Assembly (NCBI RefSeq): GCF_017877055.1
Contig: NZ_JAGIPG010000003.1
Location: 496,001 to 560,000 of the forward strand
Source of the DNA: Neorhizobium galegae
Lineage (GTDB): Bacteria > Pseudomonadota > Alphaproteobacteria > Rhizobiales > Rhizobiaceae
Direction: 5' to 3'
DNA length: 64,000 nucleotides
Part shown: positions 17,446-25,844 of the stretch, one piece after another
How positions within the stretch are numbered: position 1 is the stretch's first letter
Layout: each line of letters starts with the position of its first letter
Notes under the pieces: model-generated
What the model saw: only the letters and a program-made list of their open reading frames with translations
Databases searched by the model: none
Told to the model about the DNA's origin: nothing
Position numbers and translations under genes: made by a program

Positions 17446-17937
17446 TTGTCCCGCATCACCATTACCGTCAACGGCACACCGCAGACGCGCGACGTCGAAG
17501 ACCGGACGCTGCTCGTGCAGTTCATCCGCGAGCATCTCGGCCTCACCGGTACACATGTGGGCTGCGACACCACCCAGTGCGGCGCCTGTACGATCCATCT
17601 CGACGGGGAGGCCGTCAAGAGCTGTACGGTGCTTGCCGTCGCGGCTGACGGTTCCCAGGTGACGACGATCGAAGGGCTGGCCGAAGGCGGCAAGCTGCAT
17701 GACGTGCAGCAGGCTTTTCACGAACATCACGGTCTGCAGTGCGGTTATTGCACGCCGGGCATGATCATGGCCTCGGTCGACATGATCCGCCGCCATGACG
17801 GCATGCTTGACGAGCACACCGTTCGTCACGAACTCGAGGGCAATATCTGCCGCTGCACCGGTTACCACAACATCGTCAAGGCGGTGCTCGACGCTGCCGA
17901 AAAGCATCGCGCGGCGCATGCCGTCGCGGCCGAGTAA
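17446..17937 (+). CDS. Molybdenum hydroxylase small subunit, two [2Fe-2S] clusters (CoxS-like)
   Basis: The 163-residue protein has an N-terminal plant-type ferredoxin domain ([15 protein letters not shown] near residue 44) and a C-terminal all-helical domain ([11 protein letters not shown] near residue 101, [11 protein letters not shown] near residue 135). This is the electron-transfer subunit of xanthine dehydrogenase/CO dehydrogenase-type enzymes. The start is TTG 17446, with GAGGAGGGG nine bases before it. The FAD subunit follows after 16 bases, but no molybdopterin-binding large subunit is encoded next to it. Confidence 0.9.
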   Translation: MSRITITVNGTPQTRDVEDRTLLVQFIREHLGLTGTHVGCDTTQCGACTIHLDGEAVKSCTVLAVAADGSQVTTIEGLAEGGKLHDVQQAFHEHHGLQCGYCTPGMIMASVDMIRRHDGMLDEHTVRHELEGNICRCTGYHNIVKAVLDAAEKHRAAHAVAAE

Positions 17938-17953
17938 GCGGGAGGACCACATC

Positions 17954-18769
17954 ATGTACGCAACGACCTACCACAAGCCGAAGACACTCACCGAAGCCGT
18001 CGAACTCTTTGAGAGTTCCGAGGAGCCCTCCTATCTTTCCGGCGGCCACACGCTGATCCCGACGTTGAAGAGCCGGCTTGCCGCGCCCGCGCACCTGATC
18101 GACGTCCGCAACATTCCGGACCTGTCGGGCATCGAAGTCACCGCCGACAGTGTGATCATCGGCTCGGCGACCAAACACGCCGTCGTCGCCGCTTCGAAGG
18201 AAATCAAAGCCGCCATCCCGGCGCTCTCGGGCCTCGCCGGCTCGATCGGCGACGTGCAGGTGCGCCACATGGGCACGATCGGCGGCTCGACCGCCAATAA
18301 CGACCCGGCCGCCGACTATCCGTCCGCGGTGCTGTCGCTCGATGCGATCGTCCATACCGATCGCCGCGAAATCCCCGCCGACGAATATTTCCAGGGCCTC
18401 TACGCGACTGCATTGGAGCCAGGCGAAATCCTCGTCCGCGTCGAGTTCAAGATCCCGGAAATCGCCGGTTATGCGAAATTCCGCAATCCGGCCTCGCGCT
18501 ATTCGATGGCAGCTTCCTTCGTCGCCAAACATCGCGACGGCCACGTCCGCGTCGCGATCACCGGTGCCGGCAACGAGGGGGTGTTTCGCTGGCCTGAGGC
18601 CGAGGAGTTACTGACCGAGAACTTTTCGGCCGAAGCGCTGGAGGGCCTGACCATCGACCCGTCGCGGATGATGGGCGACATGCATGCGCCGGCCGATTAC
18701 CGCGCCCATCTCGTCGCCGTCATGACACGCCGCGCGATGCAGAACCTTGGTGGCACGCACATCCTCTGA
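17954..18769 (+). CDS. Molybdenum hydroxylase FAD subunit (CoxM-like)
   Basis: The protein has 271 residues. The FAD-binding motifs of the CoxM/XdhB family are present: YLSGGHTLIP near residue 31 (AGGHSLLP in CoxM) and MGTIGGSTANNDPAADYP near residue 101, followed by the C-terminal CO_deh_flav domain. It passes electrons from the iron-sulfur subunit to the acceptor. GGGAGGA lies before the ATG at 17954. A strong hairpin ends the transcript just after this gene, so the operon seems to be only these two genes. The substrate cannot be stated because the large subunit is not here. Confidence 0.88.
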   Translation: MYATTYHKPKTLTEAVELFESSEEPSYLSGGHTLIPTLKSRLAAPAHLIDVRNIPDLSGIEVTADSVIIGSATKHAVVAASKEIKAAIPALSGLAGSIGDVQVRHMGTIGGSTANNDPAADYPSAVLSLDAIVHTDRREIPADEYFQGLYATALEPGEILVRVEFKIPEIAGYAKFRNPASRYSMAASFVAKHRDGHVRVAITGAGNEGVFRWPEAEELLTENFSAEALEGLTIDPSRMMGDMHAPADYRAHLVAVMTRRAMQNLGGTHIL

Positions 18770-18795
18770 GGACAGATGTTCTGCCCGGAGACTGA

Positions 18796-18825
18796 AATGG
18801 CCGGCGGGGCGACCCGCCGGCCATT
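18796..18825. terminator. Strong hairpin between convergent genes
   Basis: AATGGCCGGCGGG (18796-18808) and CCCGCCGGCCATT (18813-18825) form a perfect thirteen-pair stem with a GCGA loop. It lacks a long T-run on either strand but sits between the FAD subunit gene and the convergent MarR gene, where it can stop transcripts from both sides. Confidence 0.6.
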
Positions 18826-18864
18826 GCTTGAAAGGCTGGCTGGCTCACCAAGGACCGTTCGAAA

Positions 18865-19401
18865 TCATTGCGGCAGGTCTCGCAACGGCGATACCGCATC
18901 TTCAAGATGTTGGGGCGTGCCGAAGGTCGCGGCGATCCGGCCGAGCACAGCGATCAGCACCGCTTTGTCCTTGCCGGCGATCTCGTCAAGATGGCGGTCG
19001 TATACGACGGCGATCGCGTGCAAACGCTCCTGCATTTTGCGACCGTTTTCGGTGAGCCTGACGCTGTAGCTGCGTTGATCGTCGGGGTTCGCTCGCCGTT
19101 CGATCAGTCCGCGATGGGACAATGCCTTGAGACTGGAGGTAAGCGTCGAGCGGTCGCGGCCACAGATTCGGCTGAGCTCCGACGGTGTCATGCTCTCCCG
19201 GTCGGCAAGCACCGTCAGTAGCGAATACCATCCGGGCTTCAGATCCGCCTTGCCGGCCGCCCTGGCAAACGCCTGGAAGGACATCTCCTGTGCCACCCTC
19301 AGATGATATCCGATCAGATTCTGGAACATGGCCGGGACAAGCATCTCGCCCTCCGCAGGCGTTGCTTGCGCGTCCTGTCGTATCGATGATTCAACCGTCA
19401 T
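18865..19401 (-). CDS. MarR family transcriptional regulator
   Basis: This 178-residue winged helix regulator shows MTPSELSRICGRDRSTLTSS and HRGLIERRANPDDQRSYSVR, the recognition helix and wing of MarR proteins. The start is ATG 19401 (MTVESSI), preceded by GGGAGGAG at eight bases. Its position after the molybdenum hydroxylase pair and a palindrome in its own promoter suggest autoregulation and perhaps control of a nearby aromatic or exporter gene. The ligand is unknown. Confidence 0.85.
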   Translation of the reverse strand: MTVESSIRQDAQATPAEGEMLVPAMFQNLIGYHLRVAQEMSFQAFARAAGKADLKPGWYSLLTVLADRESMTPSELSRICGRDRSTLTSSLKALSHRGLIERRANPDDQRSYSVRLTENGRKMQERLHAIAVVYDRHLDEIAGKDKAVLIAVLGRIAATFGTPQHLEDAVSPLRDLPQ

Positions 19402-19457
19402 TCCTGCACTCCTCCCGCTGTGGAAGCTATTAGGAATGGGGAGATGCGGCAATATAG

Positions 19458-19469
19458 TTTGATGTCAAA
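19458..19469. promoter_or_regulatory. Probable MarR operator
   Basis: TTTGATGTCAAA is an inverted repeat inside a wider, nearly symmetrical AT-rich element (ATATAG before, TTATAT after). It lies 57 bases upstream of the MarR start, where an autorepressor site is expected. The assignment rests on position and symmetry only. Confidence 0.5.
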
Positions 19470-19574
19470 TTTATATTCCTCAGTCTCATTGTCCGACAAA
19501 GCCGGGCGGACTGCAAGCGAAGCGATGGACATACCCTGCCGCGCAGACGCTCTGCTATTGGGCTGAGGTATCCG

Positions 19575-19606
19575 AAAAAGAAACCCGCGCCGAGCGGTGG
19601 CGCGGG
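19575..19606 (-). terminator. Rho-independent terminator of the MFS gene
   Basis: On the minus strand the arms CCCGCGCC and GGCGCGGG (plus-strand 19584-19591 and 19599-19606) enclose a seven-base loop and are followed by TTTCTTTTTC. The hairpin begins 31 bases past the stop of the MFS transporter gene. Confidence 0.75.
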
Positions 19607-19637
19607 CGAAGAGCAGGACTCCGGTTTACTGGCAGAT

Positions 19638-21035
19638 CTATTCGGCGGCCTGGTACCGGTCGACTGCCGGCGAAGGTTTCGGCCCGAGCGCTGCGATCAG
19701 CGTGATCACCACCGCGAGCGTCGCGACAAAGGCGATGGCGGCGGAATAGGGTTCCCAGCCTAAGCTGGGAGCGCCGCTGAACACGGCAGACGTTGCCGCC
19801 AGCACCACGCCGCCGCCGATCTGGAAGGCGGCGAAGAACATGCCGGAGGCAAGCCCCGATTTATCCTCCTCGATATCGGCCAGCGCCGCGACCTGGATCG
19901 ACGGGAAGGTCATGGCATAACCGAGGCCGAGCGGAATCTGCGAGAGCACGACCAGCAGGATCGGGTCGATATGGCCGACCGACAGGACCCAGAAGATGTA
20001 GCTTATTGCCTGCAACGCCACGCCCGCTGTCATGAAGCCGGTCGTGCCGCGGTTCTGGGCGAGCGTCGCGAAACGAGGGGCCAGGAACATCACGAAGGCG
20101 CCAGCGCCGGCAAAGCAGAAGCCAGTCACAAAGGCCGACCAGCCGTAGACGGCCTGATAATAGAGCGTGGCGGTGAACTGGAAGCCGATATAGGCACCCT
20201 GATAGAGGAAACCGACAATATTGGCATGGGTAAGTCTAGCGCGGCGGAACATCGCGAGCGGCACCATCGGGTCCTTATGGCGGGCTTCGATGGCGAGGAA
20301 GGCGAGGATCAGCACGACTGCGGCCACCAGCGAGCCCCAGGTGAGGAGGTCGGCCCAGCCGGCTGAGGCCGCATTGGTGATGCCGAACACGAAGAGCAGC
20401 AGGCCGGGGGTGATGGTGATCGCGCCGGCCCAGTCGAAGCCGGGGCGCGGTCCGGTACGGCGTGCGTCGAGCGGCAGGGCTATCGGCGCAAGGAGCAGGG
20501 TCAGGATCGCGACCGGCGCCCCCATCACCAGCGTTGCCCGCCAGCTGATCAGCGTCGCAGCGCCGCCGAGCACCATGCCGAGCACAAAGCCGGCTGCCCC
20601 GGTGGAGGCAAAGAGGCCAAGCGCCTTGGCACGCTGTGGCCCTTCGCCGAACACTGCCAGCAGGAGTGCCAGCGCTGCGGGTGCCGTGAAGGCAGCGGCG
20701 ATTCCCTTGATGAGGCGGGCGGCGATCAGCGTGGGACCGCTGTCGACGAAACCGCCGGCGATGCTGGCCGCTGCAAAGATCGCCAGCGACCAGAGGAACA
20801 CGCGACGATGCCCGAAAATGTCGGCGACGCGGCCTCCGAGCAGCAAAAAGCCGCCATAACCGAGCACATACGCGCTGACCGCCCATTGCAGGGAGGTGGG
20901 CTGCATGCCGAGCTCGGCCTGGATGGCGGGAAGTGCGACGCCGATAGTAGAGACATCCATCGCGTCGAGAAAATTGGCGGTGCAGAGCAGCAGCAATGCG
21001 AGCCCCGCAGCCCCTCGGAATTGAGGATTGCTCAT
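19638..21035 (-). CDS. MFS transporter, DHA2 (14-TM drug exporter) type
   Basis: The 465-residue protein is almost wholly hydrophobic, with about fourteen membrane segments. It shows LDAMDVSTIGVALPAIQAEL at residues 23-42 (motif D1 of the DHA2 family), GGRVADIFGHRRVF near residue 67 (motif A) and GxxxGPxxGG-like GFVLGMVLGGA near residue 149 (motif C, proton antiport). The family exports drugs or other small hydrophobic compounds. The gene is transcribed away from a LysR gene that probably regulates it. Confidence 0.88.
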   Translation of the reverse strand: MSNPQFRGAAGLALLLLCTANFLDAMDVSTIGVALPAIQAELGMQPTSLQWAVSAYVLGYGGFLLLGGRVADIFGHRRVFLWSLAIFAAASIAGGFVDSGPTLIAARLIKGIAAAFTAPAALALLLAVFGEGPQRAKALGLFASTGAAGFVLGMVLGGAATLISWRATLVMGAPVAILTLLLAPIALPLDARRTGPRPGFDWAGAITITPGLLLFVFGITNAASAGWADLLTWGSLVAAVVLILAFLAIEARHKDPMVPLAMFRRARLTHANIVGFLYQGAYIGFQFTATLYYQAVYGWSAFVTGFCFAGAGAFVMFLAPRFATLAQNRGTTGFMTAGVALQAISYIFWVLSVGHIDPILLVVLSQIPLGLGYAMTFPSIQVAALADIEEDKSGLASGMFFAAFQIGGGVVLAATSAVFSGAPSLGWEPYSAAIAFVATLAVVITLIAALGPKPSPAVDRYQAAE

Positions 21036-21128
21036 GGGATTCTAATCCTTGTGTATGCTGCCCCCGGAGCGGGGAGGTCGAACCGGGCCGGCAGAGGATC
21101 GAGAAAGTGTCCATCTTCGAGACCCATT

Positions 21129-21144
21129 GCAAATTGATAATTGC
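21129..21144. promoter_or_regulatory. Possible LysR operator between MFS and LysR genes
   Basis: GCAAATTGATAATTGC is a near-palindrome with T-N11-A geometry in the 126-base divergent promoter region. LysR proteins typically bind such sites next to their own genes. No footprint-type evidence exists here, so this is only a candidate. Confidence 0.35.
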
Positions 21145-21161
21145 CATGGCAGGTATTACTG

Positions 21162-22127
21162 ATGATGATGAATGATGCGACCCTTCGAAAGATCGACCTC
21201 AACCTGCTTCTGGCCTTCGCGGTGCTGATGCAGGAACGGAACGTCAGCCGCGCCGCCGAGCGGCTACTCCTCGGACAACCGGGCCTGTCGGCAGCCTTGA
21301 AGCGATTGCGCGAGGCACTGGACGACGACCTGTTCGTGCGTGTCGGTCGCGGCCTGCAGCCGACGCCCCGGGCGCTGGCAATCGCGCCTGTGATCGAGGA
21401 TGCGCTTTCGAACATCGAACGGGCGATCCGTCCGCCGGCCGCATTCGATCCCAAAAGCTGGGAAGGCGAGTTCCGCATCGGCATGTGCGACAATCTCGAA
21501 TCGGCTTTTTTCGGCCCGCTGGCCGCTCGTCTGCGGCAGTTCTCGCCCGGTTCGCGGCTGATCGGAGTCGCCTCGGACCGGCGTGACGTTTCGCGCATGC
21601 TGGATGACGGCGCGTTCGATTTCAGCGTCGCGGTGCATGGCGATCCGGCCTCCTGGCACGTCCGCGCACCGCTCTTCACCCAGTCGTCCGTCTGCGTCTA
21701 CGACCCCGCGCAGATCAAGCTCAATGCGCCGCTCGGCCTCAACGACTACGCGGATGCGCCGCATGTGGCCGTCTCCTTCGAGGGCAATTCCTCGACCAGC
21801 ATCGACGTTGCGCTCGCCCGTCACGGGAAAACCCGCAATGTCGTGGCGACTGTGCCGCGTTTTTCGGCGCTGCCGACGGCACTTCGGGCGATGCCGGCCA
21901 TCGCCACTATTCCGGAATCGATCGCCCGCTGCATGGCCCAACTCCATAATCTAACGATCGACCTGCCGCCGATCAACCTGCCCGCCGAGCCGGTGAGCAT
22001 GCTCTACCGGCGCGTCGACCATGCGGACAGCCGTGCCTCATGGTTCCGCACCCTCTTCGTGGAGGTCGCCGGCGCGGCGCTCGAAGCCTCCGGCTGCAAG
22101 ATGGGAATCTCGCGGATCGCAGCTTAA
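21162..22127 (+). CDS. LysR family transcriptional regulator
   Basis: The protein has about 321 residues with the LysR helix-turn-helix (IDLNLLLAFAVLMQERNVSR followed by AAERLLLGQPGLSAALKRLR) and a two-lobed effector domain. It belongs to the NodD/LinR-like branch (RKIDLNLL opening). The start is one of three tandem ATG codons at 21162-21170; a TTG at 21141 would add seven residues. Neither has a clear ribosome site. It is divergent from the MFS exporter, the classic arrangement for a LysR gene and its target. Confidence 0.85.
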   Translation: MMMNDATLRKIDLNLLLAFAVLMQERNVSRAAERLLLGQPGLSAALKRLREALDDDLFVRVGRGLQPTPRALAIAPVIEDALSNIERAIRPPAAFDPKSWEGEFRIGMCDNLESAFFGPLAARLRQFSPGSRLIGVASDRRDVSRMLDDGAFDFSVAVHGDPASWHVRAPLFTQSSVCVYDPAQIKLNAPLGLNDYADAPHVAVSFEGNSSTSIDVALARHGKTRNVVATVPRFSALPTALRAMPAIATIPESIARCMAQLHNLTIDLPPINLPAEPVSMLYRRVDHADSRASWFRTLFVEVAGAALEASGCKMGISRIAA

Positions 22128-22281
22128 GCCCGGATGGGCCAGTATCGCGATATGCCTAACATTCCGAGATGGCAATCAACGCATTGACCCGGCAATTTCA
22201 TGCTCGCCTACCGCCATTCGAAATGGCACGTTGGAGGCGGGCGTCAAGTTTGATGCATGACCCTATCAGGGAGGTCACGAC

Positions 22282-23874
22282 ATGAGAGACTTCGAATTAC
22301 CCGGCCGTTCGCTCGCCGTCGGCCGCACTGCGATGGCCGCAACCTCACAGCCGCTGGCGACGCTCACCGCCATCGACACCCTGCGCAATGGCGGCAATGC
22401 CGTGGATGCGGCGGTCGCCGCCTGCGCCGTGCAATGCGTGGTCGAGGCGGGTTCGACCGGCATCGGCGGCGATTGCTTCGCTCTCCTGTCGCTCGGCGGC
22501 ACGGACGAGGTGCTGGCCTATAATGGATCAGGCCGCGCACCGGCTGCCACAACCGTCGCACATCTCCGTTCGCTCGGCGTCACCAGCCTCACCCGCACCT
22601 CGCCGCATACGATCACCGTGCCGGGCGCGGTGGATGCCTGGACGCGGCTGGTGGCCGATCACGGCCGTTTGAAGATGGCCGATATCCTTGCGCCGGCGAT
22701 CAAGCTGGCGCGAGATGGATACGTCCTGCCTCCGCGCACGGCGCACGACCTTGCCGCCCAGGCGGAGTTCTTGAAGGGCGACCCGGCCGCGAGCCGCGTC
22801 TTCCTCATCAACGGTGAAGCGCCGCCGGCCGGTTCGATCCAGTATCAGAAACAACTCGCCGATACGCTCGAAGCCATCGGCCGGGAGGGCAGGGATGCCT
22901 TCTATCGCGGCCCGATCGCGGAAGGCATGGTGAGCTACCTGAACGGCATCGGGGCGCTGCATACGCTCGAGGATTTCGCCAACGCCCGTGGTGAATACGT
23001 AACGCCGATCAAGACGACATTCCGTGGCCACGAAATCCACGAATGCCCGCCGAACGGCCAAGGCATCATCGCGCTGATGATCCTCAACATCCTGTCGCAT
23101 TTTCCCGGCAAAGGCGATCCGCTGGCGCCTGAACGCCTGCATATCGAGGTCGAGGCGACGCGTCTGGCCTATGCAGCGCGTAACCGTTTGCTCGCCGATC
23201 CGGCCAAGGTCGATGTGCCGGTCGATTACCTGCTCTCGGACGAACTCGCCAGTGAATTGGCTGGTATGATCGATCCCGAAAAAGCGATAGAGAACCTGCC
23301 GCCCTTCGACGAAGTGCCGCACAAGGACACGATCTATCTCTCGGTCGTCGATGGCGACCGCAATGCAATCAGCTTCATCAACTCGATCTTTTTCGTTTAC
23401 GGCAGCGGCCACATGGACCCCAAGAGCGGGGTGATGTTCCACAACCGGGGTTTCAGCTTCTCGCTCGACCCGGACCATCCGAACGCGATCGCGCCGGGCA
23501 AGCGACCGATGCACACGATCATCCCCGGCATGGTGACGAAGGATGGCCGCGCGATTATGCCCTTCGGCGTCATGGGCGGCCAGTATCAGGCGATGGGCCA
23601 CGCCCATTTCCTCTCGAAGGTCTTCGACTACGGCATGGACCTCCAGAGCGCCATCGACCTTCCGCGCCTTTTCCCGCTGCCCGGCACCAATCAGGTCGAA
23701 ATGGAAGCCCGGCTGCGCAGCACGGTCAGCCCAGAGTTCACCAAGCGTGGTTTCGAGGTGAAGGCGCCAGAATCGGCGATGGGTGGTGCCCAGGCGATCT
23801 GGATCGACTGGGAGACTGGCGTGCTGAGGGGCGGCTCCGACCCTCGCAAAGACGGCATGGCGCTCGGCATCTGA
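22282..23874 (+). CDS. Gamma-glutamyltransferase family protein
   Basis: The protein has 530 residues without a clear signal peptide. The Ntn-hydrolase nucleophile of the family is Thr350 in KDTIYLSVVDGD, where autocleavage would separate large and small chains. Other GGT blocks are GGNAVDAAVAACAVQCVVEA near residue 36, NGQGIIALMILN near residue 255 and GVMGGQYQAMGHAHFLS near residue 430. Cytoplasmic members of this branch often act on substrates other than glutathione, so the reaction is left open. GGGAGG precedes the ATG. The 154 bases upstream hold no other gene. Confidence 0.85.
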   Translation: MRDFELPGRSLAVGRTAMAATSQPLATLTAIDTLRNGGNAVDAAVAACAVQCVVEAGSTGIGGDCFALLSLGGTDEVLAYNGSGRAPAATTVAHLRSLGVTSLTRTSPHTITVPGAVDAWTRLVADHGRLKMADILAPAIKLARDGYVLPPRTAHDLAAQAEFLKGDPAASRVFLINGEAPPAGSIQYQKQLADTLEAIGREGRDAFYRGPIAEGMVSYLNGIGALHTLEDFANARGEYVTPIKTTFRGHEIHECPPNGQGIIALMILNILSHFPGKGDPLAPERLHIEVEATRLAYAARNRLLADPAKVDVPVDYLLSDELASELAGMIDPEKAIENLPPFDEVPHKDTIYLSVVDGDRNAISFINSIFFVYGSGHMDPKSGVMFHNRGFSFSLDPDHPNAIAPGKRPMHTIIPGMVTKDGRAIMPFGVMGGQYQAMGHAHFLSKVFDYGMDLQSAIDLPRLFPLPGTNQVEMEARLRSTVSPEFTKRGFEVKAPESAMGGAQAIWIDWETGVLRGGSDPRKDGMALGI

Positions 23875-23935
23875 GCCTGCCCTCCAACCCGATCAAGATA
23901 TTTTGCGGAATATAACGCTAGTCAAAACCTCGCCA

Positions 23936-23961
23936 GCGAGATATCCAAAGGAATATCTCGC
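23936..23961. promoter_or_regulatory. Palindromic operator before modA
   Basis: GCGAGATAT (23936-23944) and ATATCTCGC (23953-23961) are perfect nine-base inverted arms around CCAAAGGA, ending 21 bases before the modA start. A weaker ATATT/AATAT repeat lies at 23898-23913. The core GATATCCAA is repeated before modB (25796-25804). Position and symmetry suggest a molybdate-responsive regulator site (ModE or a similar protein); no modE gene is in the window. Confidence 0.6.
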
Positions 23962-23982
23962 TCAAGGATTGGAGAGGAAATC

Positions 23983-24783
23983 ATGAACATTGATCTGCAT
24001 TCCTGGATCAGGCTCGCGGTGACGTCGGTCGCCGCCGCCTTCGTATCACTCGCCTCCTTTGCTGCTCCCGCAGGAGCGCAAGAAAAAGTTACCGTCTTTG
24101 CGGCAGCCAGCATGAAGAACGCACTCGACAACGCCAACAAGGGATGGGCCGCCCAGGGTGGCAGGGAAGTCATCGTTTCCTACGCCGCAAGTTCGGCGCT
24201 CGCCAAGCAGATCGAAAGCGGCGCGCCTGCCGATATCTTCATTTCGGCCGATCTCGACTGGATGAAGTATGTTTCCGACAGGAAGCTCGTCAAGGAAGAC
24301 ACCAGGTTCAACTGGCTCGGCAACAGCATCGTGCTGGTCGCCGCCAAGGATGCCGCCAAGCCGGTCGACATCGGGCCGGGCTTCGATCTCGCGGGCCTGC
24401 TCAAAGGTGGCAGGCTTGCCATGGGTGAGCCGAATGCGGTTCCGGCAGGCAAGTACAGCAAAGCCTCGCTCGAAAAACTTGGGCTCTGGTCGTCGGTCGA
24501 AAAGAGCATAGCAACTGCCGAAAGCGTCCGGGCGGCACTCGCGTTCGTCTCGCGCGGCGAAGCGCCTTACGGCATCGTCTACCAGACGGATGCGGCGGCC
24601 GATCCGGGTGTTGCCATCGTCGGCACCTTCCCAGCCGACACCCATCCGCCGATCATCTATCCGATCGCTATCCTGTCGGAATCGAAGTCCACGGATGCGG
24701 CCGCCTATCTCGACTATCTGAAGTCGGCCAAGGCAGCGCCGTTCTTTGAAAAGGAAGGTTTTACGGTTCTGAAGCAACCGTAA
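23983..24783 (+). CDS. modA: Molybdate ABC transporter, periplasmic binding protein
   Basis: The 266-residue protein has a signal peptide to about residue 29 (APAGA/QEKVTV). It then shows VFAAASMKNALDNANKGW, SYAASSALAKQIESGAPADI and FISADLDWMKYV, the oxyanion-binding signatures of ModA. It delivers molybdate (or tungstate) to ModBC. Unusually, modB starts 1.06 kb downstream, after two unrelated small genes. The nearby molybdenum hydroxylase genes need the metal this system imports. Confidence 0.92.
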   Translation: MNIDLHSWIRLAVTSVAAAFVSLASFAAPAGAQEKVTVFAAASMKNALDNANKGWAAQGGREVIVSYAASSALAKQIESGAPADIFISADLDWMKYVSDRKLVKEDTRFNWLGNSIVLVAAKDAAKPVDIGPGFDLAGLLKGGRLAMGEPNAVPAGKYSKASLEKLGLWSSVEKSIATAESVRAALAFVSRGEAPYGIVYQTDAAADPGVAIVGTFPADTHPPIIYPIAILSESKSTDAAAYLDYLKSAKAAPFFEKEGFTVLKQP

Positions 24784-25075
24784 GGACTCCCGCAAGGGGT
24801 CATCGAAACGATCCCTCTCCGGGCTGCGTTTCGCTTGCCGTCGGCGGTTCTCAAGAGGGAGCCGGTCCGGTCAGCCTGACCCGAATCTCGATTTCAACCC
24901 ATCTCACACGATCGTTTGTTCTCGAATCCCGAACATTCCGTTTGGAAATCAGACCCTAGCGACCTCGATCAGGCTCCCCATCTCCATGACCGGAAGCAAA
25001 CAATGCGCTTCCCCAATACCACTTAGCGGACGCCGGCTCCCAAACGGCTCCGTCCATCAATTGAGGAATACGACA

Positions 25076-25306
25076 ATGAAAACCGTTCTATCCACACTTG
25101 CCGCTGCCATGATCGCTTCGGCTTCCTTCGCCGGCGTCGCCCTTGCAGAAGGCGATTACTATCAGGGTGCGACTAAGGGACAGGCAGCGGTGCAGACCAA
25201 CGACAAGGTCGACAATGTCAGGACCGGCAGCATCGACCAGGTTCGCACCAACGATAATCGCGGTGACCAGCCGATCTTCAGGCATGAAAGCCGCGACAAC
25301 CGCTAA
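25076..25306 (+). CDS. Small secreted protein, paralogue 1
   Basis: The protein has 76 residues: a signal peptide to about residue 24 (AGVALA/EGDYYQG), then a short hydrophilic chain with VRTGSIDQVRTNDNR and a terminal RDNR. I do not recognise the family beyond resemblance to short periplasmic proteins common in rhizobia. It is a paralogue of the next gene, sharing AEGDYY, VRTGSI and RDNR. TTGAGGAATA before the ATG supplies the ribosome site. The 292 bases between modA and this gene hold no gene I can support. Confidence 0.7.
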   Translation: MKTVLSTLAAAMIASASFAGVALAEGDYYQGATKGQAAVQTNDKVDNVRTGSIDQVRTNDNRGDQPIFRHESRDNR

Positions 25307-25401
25307 CCGGCACAAACCGCAGCTCATTCAAGATACCGAACATCGTCCGCCAGGCAGGTCGCAAACTTGAGCCCCGGACGAACTCTGAAAGGACTAGGAC
25401 A

Positions 25402-25629
25402 ATGAAGACTTCCATCTCCGCTATCGCCGCCATGATCGCCGCCGCTTCCTTCGCAGGTTCGGCCCTCGCCGAAGGCGACTATTATGAAGGCACCTCGAAG
25501 ACCCATGCTTCCGCCAGGGTCAACGGCGGCAATGTGGACAGCGTCCGCACCGGCAGCATCCAGATCCGCGACAACGATCGCCAGGAAAGCCAGTCGATCT
25601 TCGGCGACACGACCCGCGACAACCGCTAA
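25402..25629 (+). CDS. Small secreted protein, paralogue 2
   Basis: This 75-residue protein is organised like the preceding gene: a signal peptide to residue 23 (GSALA/EGDYYEG), VDSVRTGSIQIRDNDR in the middle and TTRDNR at the end. AAAGGA lies 11 bases before the ATG. About a third of the mature residues are shared with paralogue 1, so the pair arose by tandem duplication. A role in the envelope is inferred only from the signal peptide. The pair separates modA from modBC. Confidence 0.7.
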   Translation: MKTSISAIAAMIAAASFAGSALAEGDYYEGTSKTHASARVNGGNVDSVRTGSIQIRDNDRQESQSIFGDTTRDNR

Positions 25630-25700
25630 CCCGTCGCGCACGAGAACCGAGGCTCCACGGGCCTTCGTTCAGCAAACCATCTTGTAAATGCGATGGTGTA

Positions 25701-25731
25701 GGGAGAGCAGCGGTAGACCCGGCGCTCTCCC
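25701..25731. terminator. Hairpin upstream of modB
   Basis: GGGAGAGC (25701-25708) and GCTCTCCC (25724-25731) form an eight-pair stem with a 15-base loop. There is no T-run. It lies between the second small gene and modB and may limit read-through into modBC. Confidence 0.4.
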
Positions 25732-25794
25732 ACCGCCGTTTCCCGAATCCTCCAGTAACTTTTCCGCCAGGACCTAGCCATTAGACCCGTCCCG

Positions 25795-25816
25795 ATATAT
25801 CCAATGCGATATATTG
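25795..25816. promoter_or_regulatory. Repeat element before modB resembling the modA operator
   Basis: CGATAT at 25795 and again at 25807 flank CCAATG, and the far end ATATTG nearly mirrors the first arm. The core GATATCCAA is identical to that of the modA palindrome. This suggests modBC have their own promoter under the same regulator as modA. Confidence 0.5.
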
Positions 25817-25844
25817 CATGGCGGCTACGGATGGGGATCGGCGT

